Positions 46,466 to 57,984 of a stretch of DNA of 64,000 bases are shown piece after piece. The translations under genes were made by a program, and so were the position numbers. Below the pieces are notes generated by a model. It had not been told where the DNA came from. It was given only the letters and a program-made list of their open reading frames with translations, and ran no database searches. This stretch comes from Cyclaneusma minus (taxonomy: Eukaryota; Ascomycota; Leotiomycetes; Marthamycetales; Marthamycetaceae): contig JAKZHN010000006.1 of assembly GCA_037179335.1 (NCBI GenBank), positions 806,001 to 870,000 on the forward strand, in the 5' to 3' direction. Numbering within the stretch: the stretch's first letter is position 1; each line of letters starts with the position of its first letter.

Positions 46466-49218
46466 ATGACCGCCGACGCGCCTGAGTATCACACCAAGGC
46501 TTCTACACCCATCTCCCCACTCCCTGTCCACCCACCTTCGCCGTCCAGCATACCCGTTCTTGAGAATCAAATCGACCCGGTCTTCAACATGACTTCGACA
46601 CATCTTGACCCGCCCACCGAGGAGACCATGCCCAGCCTAGCTCCTGCCGCTGAGCCTGCTGCTTCAACGGCCGAGGCGCCTGCAGAAGATAATAGCTCCG
46701 TCGACCACTCTAGCTTCTCCGATCCGTTCGAAGAACCCGACCAAGCTGCTCAAGAGTCCGCGCCGGCTCTACCCGTACAAAGCACAGAAGAAGACGACAA
46801 CTATGCTATGACGTTTGATTCAGATGGGGAGGCGGAAGAGTCAGATAGCCAGGAAATATCAAAGGCAGTTGTCGATCAAGAGAAACAATCCACTCCTCCG
46901 CCTGCATCTGTGCCCATTGCCGAAAACTCTACTTCCATTGCGAACAACACTTCAGCTCATGCTCTCCCAAGTCCAGACCCTTCATCCTCCGTTGAGTCAC
47001 CTTCCCAGAATGCTTCCAGCTCAATTGCACCTGAACCCCAGCACGTCGTGCAGAACGGCAATGCTGCTCCCGCAGTCCCCGCGTCTGAGCAGCCACAAGC
47101 ACCACTTAGCGATCCGGCAAATGATGGAATAGACATCCAACAATTATTGGACAACATTACTGCCAATGCTGCCAACAACGCCGTATCTGCTGGACCTACC
47201 CCTGCTGTTGCCAATGGCCAAAGAGCCCCCACTCAGGCCGGTGCTGCTCTTCCAGCCCATGCAAGTCTTCCACCACGACCCCAAACTCTCGAGAATCCAC
47301 CCATGCACCATGCATACCCACCACAGAATGATATTCGGCATTACCATCAAGGACTGTCTGCTTTCCCTTCACAGAACGCGCCCTCTTATGGTCCACCTGG
47401 CGGGGTCCCTCCTCCCATTGCTGCTGGCGCTCCAGGCACCGTGTCTGATCCTAGAACCTCCCTTGCCCCTCCTCCTGCTACATTCCAGCCTCATTCAAAT
47501 GCGCCACCAGGCGGCGGTATTACTCCTGCCCAGCTTCGTGCACAACTCGGTGACGCAAGTGAGCCCTCTGATCCTGCCGATAGGCAATGGGATTCAGTAA
47601 TGAATGCGCGGTACGACGATTTCCTGAAGGATGAGCGTATGTATGTAACAGAAGGATTATGGGACAGATTCCCCATGGGTTCACGACTATTCATAGGTAG
47701 GCAGAACCCCCCGTGATCGATCGTTGGAATGGCCATGTTTCTCTAACACGAAATTACAGGTAATCTGCCCACAGAGAAAGTCACCAAGCGTGATTTGTTC
47801 CATGTCTTCCACAAGTATGGAAGACTTGCGCAAATATCCATCAAACAGGCTTACGGCTTTGTTCAATTCCACGACTCCCCTGCCTGTTACAGGGCGCTTG
47901 AGAAAGAGCAGGGTGCCGAGGTTCGAGGCAGGAAAATGCGTAAGTGCTCTGATGTTTTTACTATGACTAGTTATACTAAGGACCTGCAGATCTCGAAATT
48001 TCCAAGCCACAGAAGAATGACAAGAAAGCCGCTGGAAATGCCGCTGCCCAAGGCTCAGTGGGTCGGCGATCTAGATCACCTGATCCCTACGGACGAAATG
48101 ATTCGAATCGCGGAGCCCGTGGATCGCAAAACGGAGGTAGAGGTGGCTATGACAGATATGATGCCAGACAAGCTTCGTCCCCAAGGGACGGCGATTTCCG
48201 TGGCCCCTTTCGTGGAGGTCGAGATCGGGAACGCGACGATTACAGACCCAGAAGATCGCCCACGCCTCCTCGAGGTGGTGGTTTCCGTGGCCGCGATGAC
48301 TACGGACCGCGTGGAAGAGACGGAAGGGATGAAAGGGACTACTACGATAATCGCCGAAGGAGTCGATCTCGTTCACCCCCTTATGGCCGTCGCAACTACA
48401 GGGACCGCAGCCCGAGTCCTAGAAGCCGTGAGATGATTGATGATGCCGAGCTCAAGATTCCACGCCGCCTGCCTCGAGACGTTCCCGACGTCCAAATCAT
48501 ACTGATGGACGAACTCGATCGAAACTTCATCAACTGGGTGGATGATCTATTCCGCGCCCGCTCCTTAAGAACTGAGATCATGTTTCTGCATCCTCGTACA
48601 CCGCTCAGTTCGGTCCTCCGCCGTCAGATTCTCGAGGGTGTGCAAGCCGTGACCCAACTTGAGCGACGATCTCAAGATACCGGCAGAATTCCTCTAACAG
48701 TCTTCGACCGCAAAGGCGGCGCTGATGTTCGTTTTGACGAGTACCAAGATTTGGACCCAAAGATCGCGGCTGAATTGGTTGTGCGGGCGAAAGCTACCGC
48801 AGCAGCCGCTGTGTATCCACAATATTCAGCAGCACCACCACCAGCTTCCTACGGTCAACAAGCGCCGGTCCAAGCTCAAGCACCTGCTAATCTGTCGAAC
48901 GCAATCGGCCAACTCGATAACAACACGATCCAAAAGATACTTGGTGCCCTGAGTAATCCAGCTCAGACAACCCAGCAAGCGCCCGCTGCTGCACCAGTGG
49001 ATCTCAATGCCATCTTGAACAGTCTGACAGGACAGCAACAACCGCAACAGGCCCAGAATCAGGCACCACGCGCTCAAGACCCATATGCTGCCATCGCCAA
49101 CAATCCTGCACTGGCGTCTATCCTGGGTGGCGGTAGCGCTCATATGCAGCAACCGCAGCAGCAGACTCAGCAGCAAGTCCAGAGTCTTATGGCGCATTTA
49201 GCCAAATACCCACAGTAA
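46466..49218 (+). CDS. NAB3: NAB3-like nuclear RNA-binding protein
   Basis: Nab3 with Nrd1 directs termination and exosome processing of short non-coding Pol II transcripts in yeast. Exons 46466-47696, 47760-47939 and 47990-49218 join in phase to 879 residues. The acidic Ser/Pro/Glu-rich N-terminus (DPFEEPDQ, EEDDNYAMTFDSDGEAEE) precedes a Pro-rich stretch and an RRM at about 407-477 with RNP2 LFIGNL and RNP1 YGFVQF. Next is an Arg/Gly/Asp-rich RS-like segment, then the conserved IPRRLPRDVPDVQIILMDEL..LRRQILEGVQAV block found in Nab3, and a Gln/Ala/Pro tail. The first ATG lies upstream of a second in-frame Met at 46589, and either could be used. Assignment rests on the RRM plus the C-terminal block. 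Confidence 0.83.
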
Positions 49219-49897
49219 AGGCCGAGTAAGTGATTGGGGTCTTTACGACCGCCACTTCGAAGGAGTCCTCTGAGGCGGCACGAACGGTCATGGAAGACAT
49301 TGACAAGAATCGTTCGACATCAGACCCTTCGCTGCCTGCTGCGGTCGAGATTCCCATTTTCCAGCCTACAACCTAGTAGAAGACATACTGGATTCCTTTT
49401 CGAAAGACTGTTAGATTAGCTTACTTATCGCCGGCGGGAGCTGCATTGGCGGAGTTTTGTAGGCTTTCACAGGGGCGTTTCAGCATTTCAGAATTTGTTC
49501 TCGTTTGAGGACATCGAGCGAGGTTTGCGGGCGGTGATTTCAGGAGGTGGCAATCTCTCTGCGTGCTTTTGCACGCACGGCATGTCATTGTTTCTACAGA
49601 TATCGAACGCCCTAAGGGGGTTCTTGTTCTCCGAAACAAGATGCAAATGCAGCTCGGCTTTTCGCCAGAGTGGAGGCTTTATGTCTGTGTTCCTTACCTT
49701 AGTGTACAAATTACATAGGTAAACCGTGCGAAGCTTTCAAATACCCGCCTTGATGATCGTGATAAGTGACTTTCTATTTTGTAGGCCATACCCGAGGTCT
49801 TTACACATCGTGTTAGCAAATCCATTCTTTTGAGAACGAGCCTATGTACGGCGCAGCCTGAACTGATCACCAAATATAGGCCAGGACAAGAGCAAAC
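49219..49897. other. 3' region between convergent genes
   Basis: This is the shared 3' flank of NAB3 (+) and the LETM1-domain gene (-). No gene was seen. Confidence 0.45.
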
Positions 49898-51037
49898 CTA
49901 CCTCGTCATGAGCAAACTCTCAGCTGTAGCCTTCCCTCTAGCTTGTAGCCAGGATCTAAGATCCTTTCGTATATCCTCCTCGCTCCTACCCACAACATCA
50001 ATTCCTCTCTCGACACAAGATCTGTACACCTCATCCGGTATCATCTCGCTCACACCTCCATGCTTCTGGATCAACGTGTCATCGTGACCCAGATACTGCA
50101 CATGCTTTTGCACCTTCCGTCTCAAAATCGGGGTCGGCAGTCCTGGATACTGTCCACCCAGCCAATCCCACACCGAACTGCTCAGTCCACAACTCCAGCA
50201 TATATGGATCAATTCCATCCGTCCCAAGTCCTGCACCGTCTTCTTAGCTGTGGGCCCATCCAGAACTAGATTCCGAAACGAAATGGCGCGACGCGCTTCT
50301 AGCTTCTTCCGGTCGCCATCAATCTGTTTTGGAATCCGACATACGAACGGCACGACCCCCGAGACCGCCAGAACCACAAGTGGCGTAAATTCGCCGCATA
50401 TGAGGAATATGAGTATGAATGGCGGGACCCGCTTCACATCGAAACTACTTCGTCGAAGAAGCTGGAACCGCGAGCGGTCCAGATAGCCAGCTGCGATTGC
50501 GGCCGAGACGTCATGCTTGTATCTTGCGTCCATAAACTGTTCGAGCCTGAAGGCGAATTTGAAATTGCTCCACAGGGCCTTAATACCCCCTTTGTAGAAA
50601 GCGGCATAAGTCTTGCCAGTCCTGAGCAAGTTCTTAGGATGATAGTAGGATTTCGATGAGTCGAGGTCGGCTTCGGGCAGAGCTGGGGGAAGGGTTGTGC
50701 GGTAGCCGTTCACATTGGCGGCGGTTGGAGGACCGGCGAAGTCGTCGTATTCGGGACTCATGGGCATTGCCAGACGCTTGGTGGTTGATTTTGATTCTGC
50801 ACCCATGGCCCGGAGCTCGACGACAGCTTTTCGAGGATTTTGCTTGAACCTGATCTTGACTTGTTTCGAGTTATTTTGTTCGATGTTGTTGTACTTTATT
50901 CCTCGAGAAAGAACGAGGATGGCGGGTGAAGGAATGGCATGGCGCTGGTGCTGGGGCCGCACTTTGGTGCTCAGAAATGCAGTCGAAGGGCCGGAGAGGT
51001 GAGATGAGCGCGCGAAGCGCATGGGAATCGAGGTCAT
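49898..51037 (-). CDS. LETM1-domain mitochondrial inner-membrane protein
   Basis: LETM1/Mdm38-type proteins act in mitochondrial K+/H+ homeostasis and bind mitochondrial ribosomes at the inner membrane. The single exon encodes 379 residues. An Arg-rich, acid-free N-terminus (MTSIPMRFARSSHLS) fits a presequence. A hydrophobic helix follows (VPPFILIFLICGEFTPLVVLAV), with the family's proline-containing LI.GEF.PL core. The C-terminal ribosome-binding-like region has ELIHICWSCGLSS, ILRRKVQKHVQYLGHDDTLI and RGIDVVGRSEEDIRKDLRSWL. It is shorter than true Mdm38 (about 570), so it is probably the LETM1-domain-containing paralogue group rather than MDM38 itself. It is divergent from prefoldin 3, with 344 bp between starts. 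Confidence 0.87.
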   Translation of the reverse strand: MTSIPMRFARSSHLSGPSTAFLSTKVRPQHQRHAIPSPAILVLSRGIKYNNIEQNNSKQVKIRFKQNPRKAVVELRAMGAESKSTTKRLAMPMSPEYDDFAGPPTAANVNGYRTTLPPALPEADLDSSKSYYHPKNLLRTGKTYAAFYKGGIKALWSNFKFAFRLEQFMDARYKHDVSAAIAAGYLDRSRFQLLRRSSFDVKRVPPFILIFLICGEFTPLVVLAVSGVVPFVCRIPKQIDGDRKKLEARRAISFRNLVLDGPTAKKTVQDLGRMELIHICWSCGLSSSVWDWLGGQYPGLPTPILRRKVQKHVQYLGHDDTLIQKHGGVSEMIPDEVYRSCVERGIDVVGRSEEDIRKDLRSWLQARGKATAESLLMTR

Positions 51038-51381
51038 CTTTTGGGGGCAATTGACATTATATTCCTCTGGGGTAGATCAAGAGGACTTGAACACGCAAAG
51101 TTGAAGAACAATGTACATGTAATTTGCAGAGTCGAAGCTCCAAACTCCAGAGTGAGAAATGAGAGAGATGGAGGTGGGTGATCTTTGGATGGGAAATTAT
51201 TTTGTCCATGTCTGGTGTTGGATAATGGTGACGATTGGTCGGCTTCCGGACCAACTAATTCGCCGGCGCGACTTCTGGAAACTCCACCAAAAAGCCGACT
51301 GGAGATACGTGCGGATTTCTAGAGAGCTCGCCGCAGCAGCTCCACATGACAATTCCCGCCTGATCGCCCGCTGTTGCCAAA
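51038..51381. promoter_or_regulatory. Divergent promoter, LETM1-domain gene / prefoldin 3
   Basis: This 344-bp gap lies between head-to-head start codons and is the shortest such gap in the window. It is not long enough for separate classical promoters plus long leaders. Confidence 0.5.
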
Positions 51382-52248
51382 ATGTCGGGCAAAGAGCCGC
51401 AGTACGTCTCTATGTGTCCAGCAAACAGTTAATACTTTTATAAAGCTAATCCTGAACTTTAGAAAAGATGCAGCGGCCACAAACCCGCGGGGCATACCCT
51501 ATGCGCCGTTCGTGGATAAGGTCGAGGACTATGTCACGTCGCGCGCTGATGTTGAGCCGACTCTGAAGAGCTTCCAGGAGATGATCTCGTATGGCTCTGC
51601 AATGTTGGAAGAAGAAGGGAAAAACAAAGGGCTGATTAGGCGGGCAGCAAATACCAGTTCATGGAGGTCAATCAACAACGGAGAGCTGCTTCGCTCAAGG
51701 ACAAGATGCCAGACATACAGAAGACCTTGGACATGGTGCGGTTCTTGAAGACACGGAAGGTGAGATTCGATTCTGTCATTTGCTGAGTGTTCAGAGAGCT
51801 GACACACTTCCTAGCCTGGTTCTGATCCGATCGAGACTACTTTCGAACTCAACGAGACCCTTTATGCGAAGGCTAAGATTCCCCCGACGGACGAGGTGTA
51901 CCTGTGGCTTGGCGTATGTACAAAGGTTGGCAGAAGATGGAGGACTGCAGCTGAATAGTGTTTCCAGGCAAATGTCATGCTCGCATACCCAATCGAGGCG
52001 GCCGAAGAGCTGTTACAATCGAAGTTTTCTGCCGCCAAACAGAATCTGCTGAACTGCGAGGAGGATCTGGACTTCTTGAGAGAACAGATTACGGTTCGTG
52101 CTGCCGCTTTTCGAACAAAGCTCATAGACTGACGCTTTTTTAGACGATGGAGGTTGCTACGGCTCGAGTGTACAACTGGGATGTGACGATGAGGCGGAAA
52201 GAGAAGGCAGACGAAGAGGCTGCAGAAGGAGGAGACAAGAAGGGATAA
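51382..52248 (+). CDS. PAC10: Prefoldin subunit 3 (alpha-type)
   Basis: This is an alpha-type subunit of the prefoldin hexamer that delivers nascent actin and tubulin to CCT. Six exons (51382-51401, 51473-51598, 51648-51759, 51815-51913, 51968-52093, 52144-52248) join in phase to 195 residues, the expected size. The short first exon (20 nt) encodes MSGKEPQ. The body has RGIPYAPFVDKVEDYV, a long N-terminal helix, SKYQFMEVNQQRRAASLKDK and the double hairpin region (ETTFELNETLYAKAKIPPTDEVYLWLGANVMLAYP). A C-terminal coiled coil ends VYNWDVTMRRKEK. Five introns of 49-71 nt make it the densest intron content per kb here. The acidic/basic tail GGDKKG is typical. Confidence 0.94.
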
Positions 52249-52872
52249 TCAGGTCTAAATCAAGCAGCTGTGGAATAACCATCACTTGTCGACTGAGCTA
52301 CCTGGCCGAGCAGCATCTCCCTCGAGCTCCAATGAGCGCGACATTCCTGCAATAAGAAGCTGACATATGAACTGGATATGTGCGAAGAAGGCCATGAAGC
52401 TGCAACAAGCTAAGAAAGGATACTACTTAGCCTGGCAAGAGGCGTGGCCTGTATGCTAGCTTACTAGGCAAGACTGGCTAGGGCGGTCTCTAAAGGCGGA
52501 CCTCCATATTGAAAATCGACTATCGAGGGGCTACATGGTAACAGCCTATCCAACGGCATATACTTCTTTCAATCTCTGAATCCAATTATTCCGAGTTGTC
52601 GAAAACTTGGATAACTGAGATTAGCCAGAAACAAGAAATAAAGTATGAATACCTAGTCAGCGACGCGGGGATTGCCATCCTGCAGTTCAATGAAAAATGA
52701 CCCCTGAAGGAACGTGCATGCCTGGTTGCCCCTCTAGCGCGCCCGCCATCAACTCGGGACAACGAGTGCAGCCACCTCCAGCTCTGCTTCAAAACCCCAT
52801 CCGCTCCCGACAAGCAGTAGCCACTCAGTAGCCACTCTATATACCCTCCAGAAATCTCAAACCACCGCAACC
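52249..52872. other. Intergenic, promoter of SEC14
   Basis: No gene was seen. A CAGTAGCCACT phrase is repeated directly near 52817-52838, just upstream of the SEC14 start. The region is otherwise unremarkable. Confidence 0.45.
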
Positions 52873-54087
52873 ATGGCAGCTGCTGTCCCCGATACCCCCT
52901 TGAAGCTGGACCCCAAGTACGACAACTATGACTACCCTACCGTCTCGCCCACCAAGCAGAGCGGCCACCCTGGCCATCTGACTCCTGAGCAGGAGGCTCA
53001 GGTCTCCCAGCTGCGCATGAAGCTGGAGGCTGAGGGATTCACCGAGCGACTGGACACCCTCACTCTGGTATGCTTTATGACCTTTTCCAGGGGTTACTTG
53101 CCAAGCTATGTACTGACTGTCCGAATAGCTGAGGTTTCTCCGCGCCCGCAAGTTCGATGTCAACCTGGCCCATAAGATGTATGTCGATCTGCGACGACCT
53201 AAACCCCCAAATACCGAGAGACTAAAACTTCCGTGTGGACAGGTTCACCGACTGCGAGAAATGGCGAAAGGAGACCGACCTTGACAACCTGGTTCGCACC
53301 TTCGACTTCAAGGAGAAGGCCCAAGTCTCTCAGTACTACCCACAATACTACCACAAGACGGACAAGGTATTTCCACCTGCGCATTTCGATTATTAGTCCT
53401 AAAAGAAGCATTTTAACATTTCCTCTCCAGGACGGCCGCCCAGTCTACATCGAGCAACTTGGCAAGGTCGACCTCAACGCCATGTACAAGATCACTACCG
53501 CCGAGCGCATGCTCCAAAACCTCGCCGTCGAATACGAGAAGCTCGCCGACCCCCGTCTCCCAGCCTGCTCCCGAAAGGCCGACTCCCTGCTCGAGACCTG
53601 CTGTTCCATCATGGACCTCAAAGGCGTCGGCCTTTCCAAAGTCCCCTCCGTCTACGGCTACCTCAAGCAAGCCTCCGCCATGTCGCAAAACTACTACCCC
53701 GAGCGTCTCGGCCGTCTGTACTTGATCAACGCCCCTTGGGGTTTCTCCAGCGTGTTCTCCGTCGTCAAGGGCTTCTTGGACCCCGTAACCGTCGAGAAGA
53801 TCCACGTTCTGGGATCTGGTTACCAGAAGGAGTTGTTGGCTCAGGTGCCGGCAGAGAACTTGCCGGTTATCTTTGGTGGCAAGTGTGAGTGTGAGGGTGG
53901 TTGTGCGTTGAGTGACAAGGGTCCTTGGACGGATCCTCAGTGGACTAAGGAGCCGAAGTGGGCGCAGAAGACGGACGATACCATCAAGAACGAGCCGGCT
54001 TCGGTGGAGACTGCGGGTGCGGGTGCGCAGGCACCTTTGGCGGGTGAGGCTGCTGGCGCTGGTGTTAAGGAGGAAGCAACTGCATAG
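52873..54087 (+). CDS. SEC14: Phosphatidylinositol/phosphatidylcholine transfer protein SEC14
   Basis: Sec14 exchanges PI and PC and couples lipid metabolism to Golgi secretory function. Exons 52873-53067, 53129-53178, 53243-53366 and 53431-54087 join in phase to 341 residues. The CRAL-TRIO N-terminal helical domain (LTPEQEAQVSQLR, then LRFLRARKFDVNLAHKM) precedes the lipid-binding CRAL-TRIO domain (DGRPVYIEQLGKVD, MDLKGVGLSKV, YYPERLGRLYLINAPWGFSSV, HVLGSGYQKELL). It ends in the FGGKCECEGGC segment typical of fungal Sec14. The last 50 residues (Ala/Gly/Thr-rich) exceed yeast Sec14 (304 aa). The very regular, C-rich codon use in exon 4 looks like a highly expressed gene. Confidence 0.95.
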
Positions 54088-55305
54088 ATGAATGCCTGCT
54101 GTTGGTTTGAGAGGAGATGGGCGAATGATCATGGAGGTTGCACAGATACACAAGGCGAAGGAGGCATTTCGATACACAATCGGAGATAACATTGACTCCG
54201 TCTACTGAATGAGATAGCATTCGAGTCGATACTCAATAGAGCAGTCTGCGGCTTCTTATCCTTCATTCGAAAACCTGGGCTTGATGATTCTCTGAAGGCC
54301 CTTTCGTGAAATGAGAACTCGCATCAGATGTATAACTATACGATGATATAGTCATGCGACAAAAGTCTGAACCCCCCTTTATTGGCAGCAATTCATCCGG
54401 GAATCACAGTCTTACCTGACAGATTGAATGGCGAACGGGGCAGATGTTACAAGACTACCATCAGGCCACGACAGTCATTCGATTCGATTTTTGGTTTCAG
54501 GAGTTGCTCTATATGCCAGCTTCGGCCAGGTCATCCTCAGGTTGATCCTAGAGCTAGAGGTATATCGACGCTGTTTCTTACCCTACAGGGTCATGCTTTC
54601 CGTCTCTCACGTTGGATCAGAACCTGGGAAGACGCTGCATTCTGCACAAAGCAATAGCGCTGCCTTTCGGGACGTCCGTTTTGACCCACACTTTCAACCG
54701 GTAGTATACTCTCTAATGACTTGACCACTAGGTACCGGTCGTATATTCCCAAGCGACTCAACTAATTCCGAAGGATATGAGCCATCCCTGACGACCAGCA
54801 TACTCTGAAATTTAATGGGATATCTTTTGGACACGAATAGTTTTCCTCGCCAGCGCCAACTCCTCGACATCACCCAATCCATGCTATGCTGGAAAGAACA
54901 ACACTAATGCATTACTTCACCATCAATACCAATCCCCAGCACCATATGATGCGACAACCGACATTCATACCCCAAACGCCTCGATATTTCCATCCCGAAA
55001 TGGCGGCCAGAAACACCATGTTTTCGGCCTCGCGAGCGTGAAGGAAAAGGGCAAATTCTAAGGTGCTCTGGAGAGTGGAATTGCAACTCTTCGATCACGG
55101 ACCCGCGAAGGCATGCAGTGAGCCGTCCGGGACCGAATTCCACGATTTGGTGTTCGTCGAGCACAGTGGGGAATACCACCCTTGTATCTCTCCAATTTGC
55201 AATTCTGGACTCTCATCCGTAAATTCTCTGTCCTCGAGCTTTGCCCTCTCCCAGATTTCCTCGCAAAAATCCGGCAACTCCTGTCCACCAACTCAACCAC
55301 GCCCA
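54088..55305. other. 3' region between convergent genes, no gene seen
   Basis: This is the 3' flank of SEC14 and of the MIS14 gene. Frames up to about 98 codons overlap and have no features. Confidence 0.5.
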
Positions 55306-56112
55306 TCATTTCTCTTTCAACACATACTCCCCCGCCCCCCTCGCCCTCTCCATCCTCGCCGCCGTCCCCGTCATATCAACCTCCAGCCTCCCCAACCCCT
55401 CCGTCCCCCTCCTCCACATCTCCTCCGGCCCCTTTCCGCCCTCCCAGTCCAACTCCACCTTAACCTCTTCCCCACTTTCCAGCAGCGCTTCCCGTGCTTC
55501 CCTACTAGTCTTCTCATCACCCTCGAGGCTTTCCTTCCAAGCACTCTTGTATTTCTCCACTGCCTCCGCCGGCGCTGCTCTCCTTAACGACGCGATTTCA
55601 ATACGAAGCAATTCTTCTTCGCGCAGAAGCTCGCGAGCGCGCGCGGAGAGTTTGGTGTCTACGGGCTCGAGGTCCTCGATTGGTTGTGGCTGGCTGAGGG
55701 GAGAGGAGGTGGAGGTTAGGGTGGAAAGAAGGGAGGGCGTGGGGGGGAGGCCGGAGATGGTTAGATTTTGGGAGACGAGGGTGTAGGTTCTGTTTATGTA
55801 CTGTTGTTTAATTTAGTAAAGTATAATTTTAACAAAGGAGTTTTAATTGGAGAATAGGAAACGGGGAAATAGGAGTTACTGAAGGGGATGACTGAGAGGC
55901 GAAAGGGATCGTACGGCGTGGACAAGCTCCTCGACTTTTGCGCGATATTCATCCTCGCCTTCGGTACGCGGTAGGTCGCGGTCTAAATGCTGGGTTGCGG
56001 CATTACGGGCGAGTTGGATTAGATGGCGTAGGTCGTCGTTGGTTTCGAGCTCAATCTTGCGGTGGGTTCCTGAGGAGGTGGTCCCTGAGGTTTCGGCAGC
56101 TGAAGTTGCCAT
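55306..56112 (-). CDS. MIS14: Kinetochore protein Mis14/Nsl1
   Basis: Mis14/Nsl1 is a coiled-coil subunit of the MIS12/MIND complex that links CENP-A chromatin to the Ndc80 complex. Exons 56112-55915 and 55800-55306 join in phase (..EELVHA-YINRTYTLV..) to 230 residues. The N-terminal block (HRKIELETNDDLRHLIQLAR, then DEYRAKVEELVHAYINRTY) is the family signature. The middle is Ser/Pro-rich, and the C-terminal half is strongly helical with heptad-like charge (ARELLREEELLRIEIASLRR, AVEKYKSAWKESLEGDEK), as expected for the coiled coil. The 114-nt intron is A/T-rich. Composition of exon 2 is unusually GC- and Pro/Glu-biased, giving long shadow frames on the opposite strand. Confidence 0.82.
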
Positions 56113-56855
56113 GGTGGGGTGTTTGGTGTGCCGAGTAGAGGCTTTTGAGGTGGTAGATTGGTTCGAGGAGATGGGCAGATAGGTTTCAGGGGAAATGTAG
56201 CTATCGGAATCGGTGGATGGAACGGAATGCGCCTCTCTTGTCGTTTTTTGTTTACTTCGAGGTTGAAGGCTGAGAGTGAAGCTGCAACAAGGCTGCGTGA
56301 GCCGGGCCGTTATCGCACACGCCGCGCTTACTGGACCCCGAGTTTCGTCGAAGTGGGGAAGTTTCGGTGTGGAGGTTGTATGTTGTCACGATACACGTAG
56401 CTATCGTCAGACGTCAACGAGACGTCGACTCAAATCCATGTCACATGTGCACAAGTATGCAGAGGAGCAAAGTGGTCAGCATTGGTTAAAAGTCTAGAAA
56501 CACCCCTTGTAAGTCCCGTAAATCATAGCCCCAGAAAGCAGACCCCTATCAACGCCATATCCTCCCATCCGGATCCCAGAAACTTGCTAAAGTGATGGTG
56601 TGCCGAGCATGCAGAACTCCGATAGATCCCCGGCATGTCAGACGTATCCATCGCTCCATCGCTCCTCATGATAAATCCCATCTAGTCGTCAAAAGTCCGT
56701 TTCCGCAAGCGTAGTGCAAAGAACCACAGTCCGACTCCGTGTGCTGTGTTCGAAATCCAACGTCCCTGACGTTTCGCTCCCAGGCGCCTGTGTGTTCAAG
56801 CAGGTGATAAATAAATACAGGTCGTCGAGGATTCGTGGCTATGTATAGTGGGAAG
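56113..56855. other. Intergenic, no gene seen
   Basis: This gap holds the promoter of MIS14 and the 3' end of the small downstream gene. Nothing further is supportable. Confidence 0.45.
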
Positions 56856-57516
56856 TTATTGGGGGAACATGGCCTTGATCTCCTCGTCGCTGAGGCGGAT
56901 CTCGTGGACGGGTTCTCGCTTGCGGGTGTCGAAGTCGCATTCGACATAGGACGGAAGGAAGATTTCTAGAGCAGTCAGTTCCGGTCTCATCTTTGACAGA
57001 AGACTTGATAAATACCAGGGTTCCATTCGTAACCTTGCGATGCGCGCACGCAAGTGATCTGTCGCCGTTGTCAGTTATAGTCAACACCCGAAGCCGGTCC
57101 GGAAGCAACTGACCAAGCGAGGAGGTCCATCAGGGTCTCCAATGTTAATTACGGTGTGCTCGGACTTGGAGAATGACGAGCCTATTCCGCCATTAGCATA
57201 CAAAGTCACAATCACAAGTTGCAAATAATATGGCCACGATTTAGCCCGGCGAGGCTGCAACTTGCGTCACTTCAGGCACACAGTTTCAGGCACGACTACG
57301 CTCAGCAGCAAGAATCAAATACATACTCAACAAGCTCGGACGGCGACTGTGAAGCTGGAAAGAGCTGGCAGACTTGGGTGAGGTTTGGGTCGAGTGCTGG
57401 GGAGTCTGCGGCGAGCTCGAGTAGGAGGAGGCCTCGCTGGCGCTGGACTGTCCAGCCTTGCTGCTCTCCCCGCCATATTGCGCAGAGCGCTTGGGAATGG
57501 AGATGGAAGAAGACAT
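56856..57516 (-). CDS. Small conserved-type fungal protein, function unknown
   Basis: Four exons (57516-57327, 57181-57114, 57058-57016, 56965-56856) join in phase to 136 residues. Exon 3 is only 43 nt. The N-terminal half is Ser/Gln-rich and disordered (SSYSSSPQTPQHSTQTSP, then RRPSLLSSSFSKSEHTVIN). The C-terminal half looks folded and constrained: GDPDGPPRLITCVRASQGYE, then WNPEIFLPSYVECDFDTRKR and EIRLSDEEIKAMFPQ. There is no signal peptide or TM segment. I do not recognise the family. The correct phase at three consecutive small introns makes a real gene likely. It is divergent from RPT3 with 468 bp between starts. Confidence 0.75.
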
Positions 57517-57984
57517 GTCGTCGCTCGTATGGCGAGAATTAAGCGGCGTGAGCAGTCTGGTTGTCAAATGGCAGGCCAGCTTCGGTTTGAGAAGTGTTGT
57601 TGAGAGCGGGTGGTTGTCGGGACGGCGGAGAGGATTAATTGAGGAGGATGACGGCTTTGGGTGTTGCAGGTGGAGAGGTGCCTTGAGTCAAGCGTCACGC
57701 CGATAGTCGAATTGCCTGTCACCGGGTCGGCTCCAAAGTGGGCGCCGGGCCGGTCGGCGAGGCTGCGGTCTTGGTGTGGCTGAGTCAGCCACAGTCCCTG
57801 CCTGGTTGGCAAGGCAGCCAGAGAGCTAGCTCAAGCCAGCACGGTCCATCTCCAGCCGTGCTTCTGAGCTCATCTACGGCCCTGCCATATCGGAAGACAG
57901 CTCTGCAAACACCATCGCCATCAACACTCGCGCCGCCCTCGCCACACCTTCACTTCTCCGAGGAATTTTCCCAGAACAGCAGCC
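57517..57984. promoter_or_regulatory. Divergent promoter of RPT3 and the small hypothetical gene
   Basis: It contains a perfect 19-bp odd palindrome, TGTGGCTGAGTCAGCCACA (57775-57793), centred on a bZIP-type TGAGTCA core. The element lies about 190 bp before the RPT3 ATG. No exact yeast PACE box (GGTGGCAAA) was seen. Confidence 0.55.

Noticed and set aside
55241..55786. 181-codon plus-strand frame opposite MIS14
   Set aside because: The minus-strand frame carries the family-specific helices and the correct splice. The plus frame is composition-driven.
57806..57822. Possible Rpn4/PACE site (GGTTGGCAAGG) before RPT3
   Set aside because: It differs from GGTGGCAAA at key positions. There is no reason to prefer it over chance.
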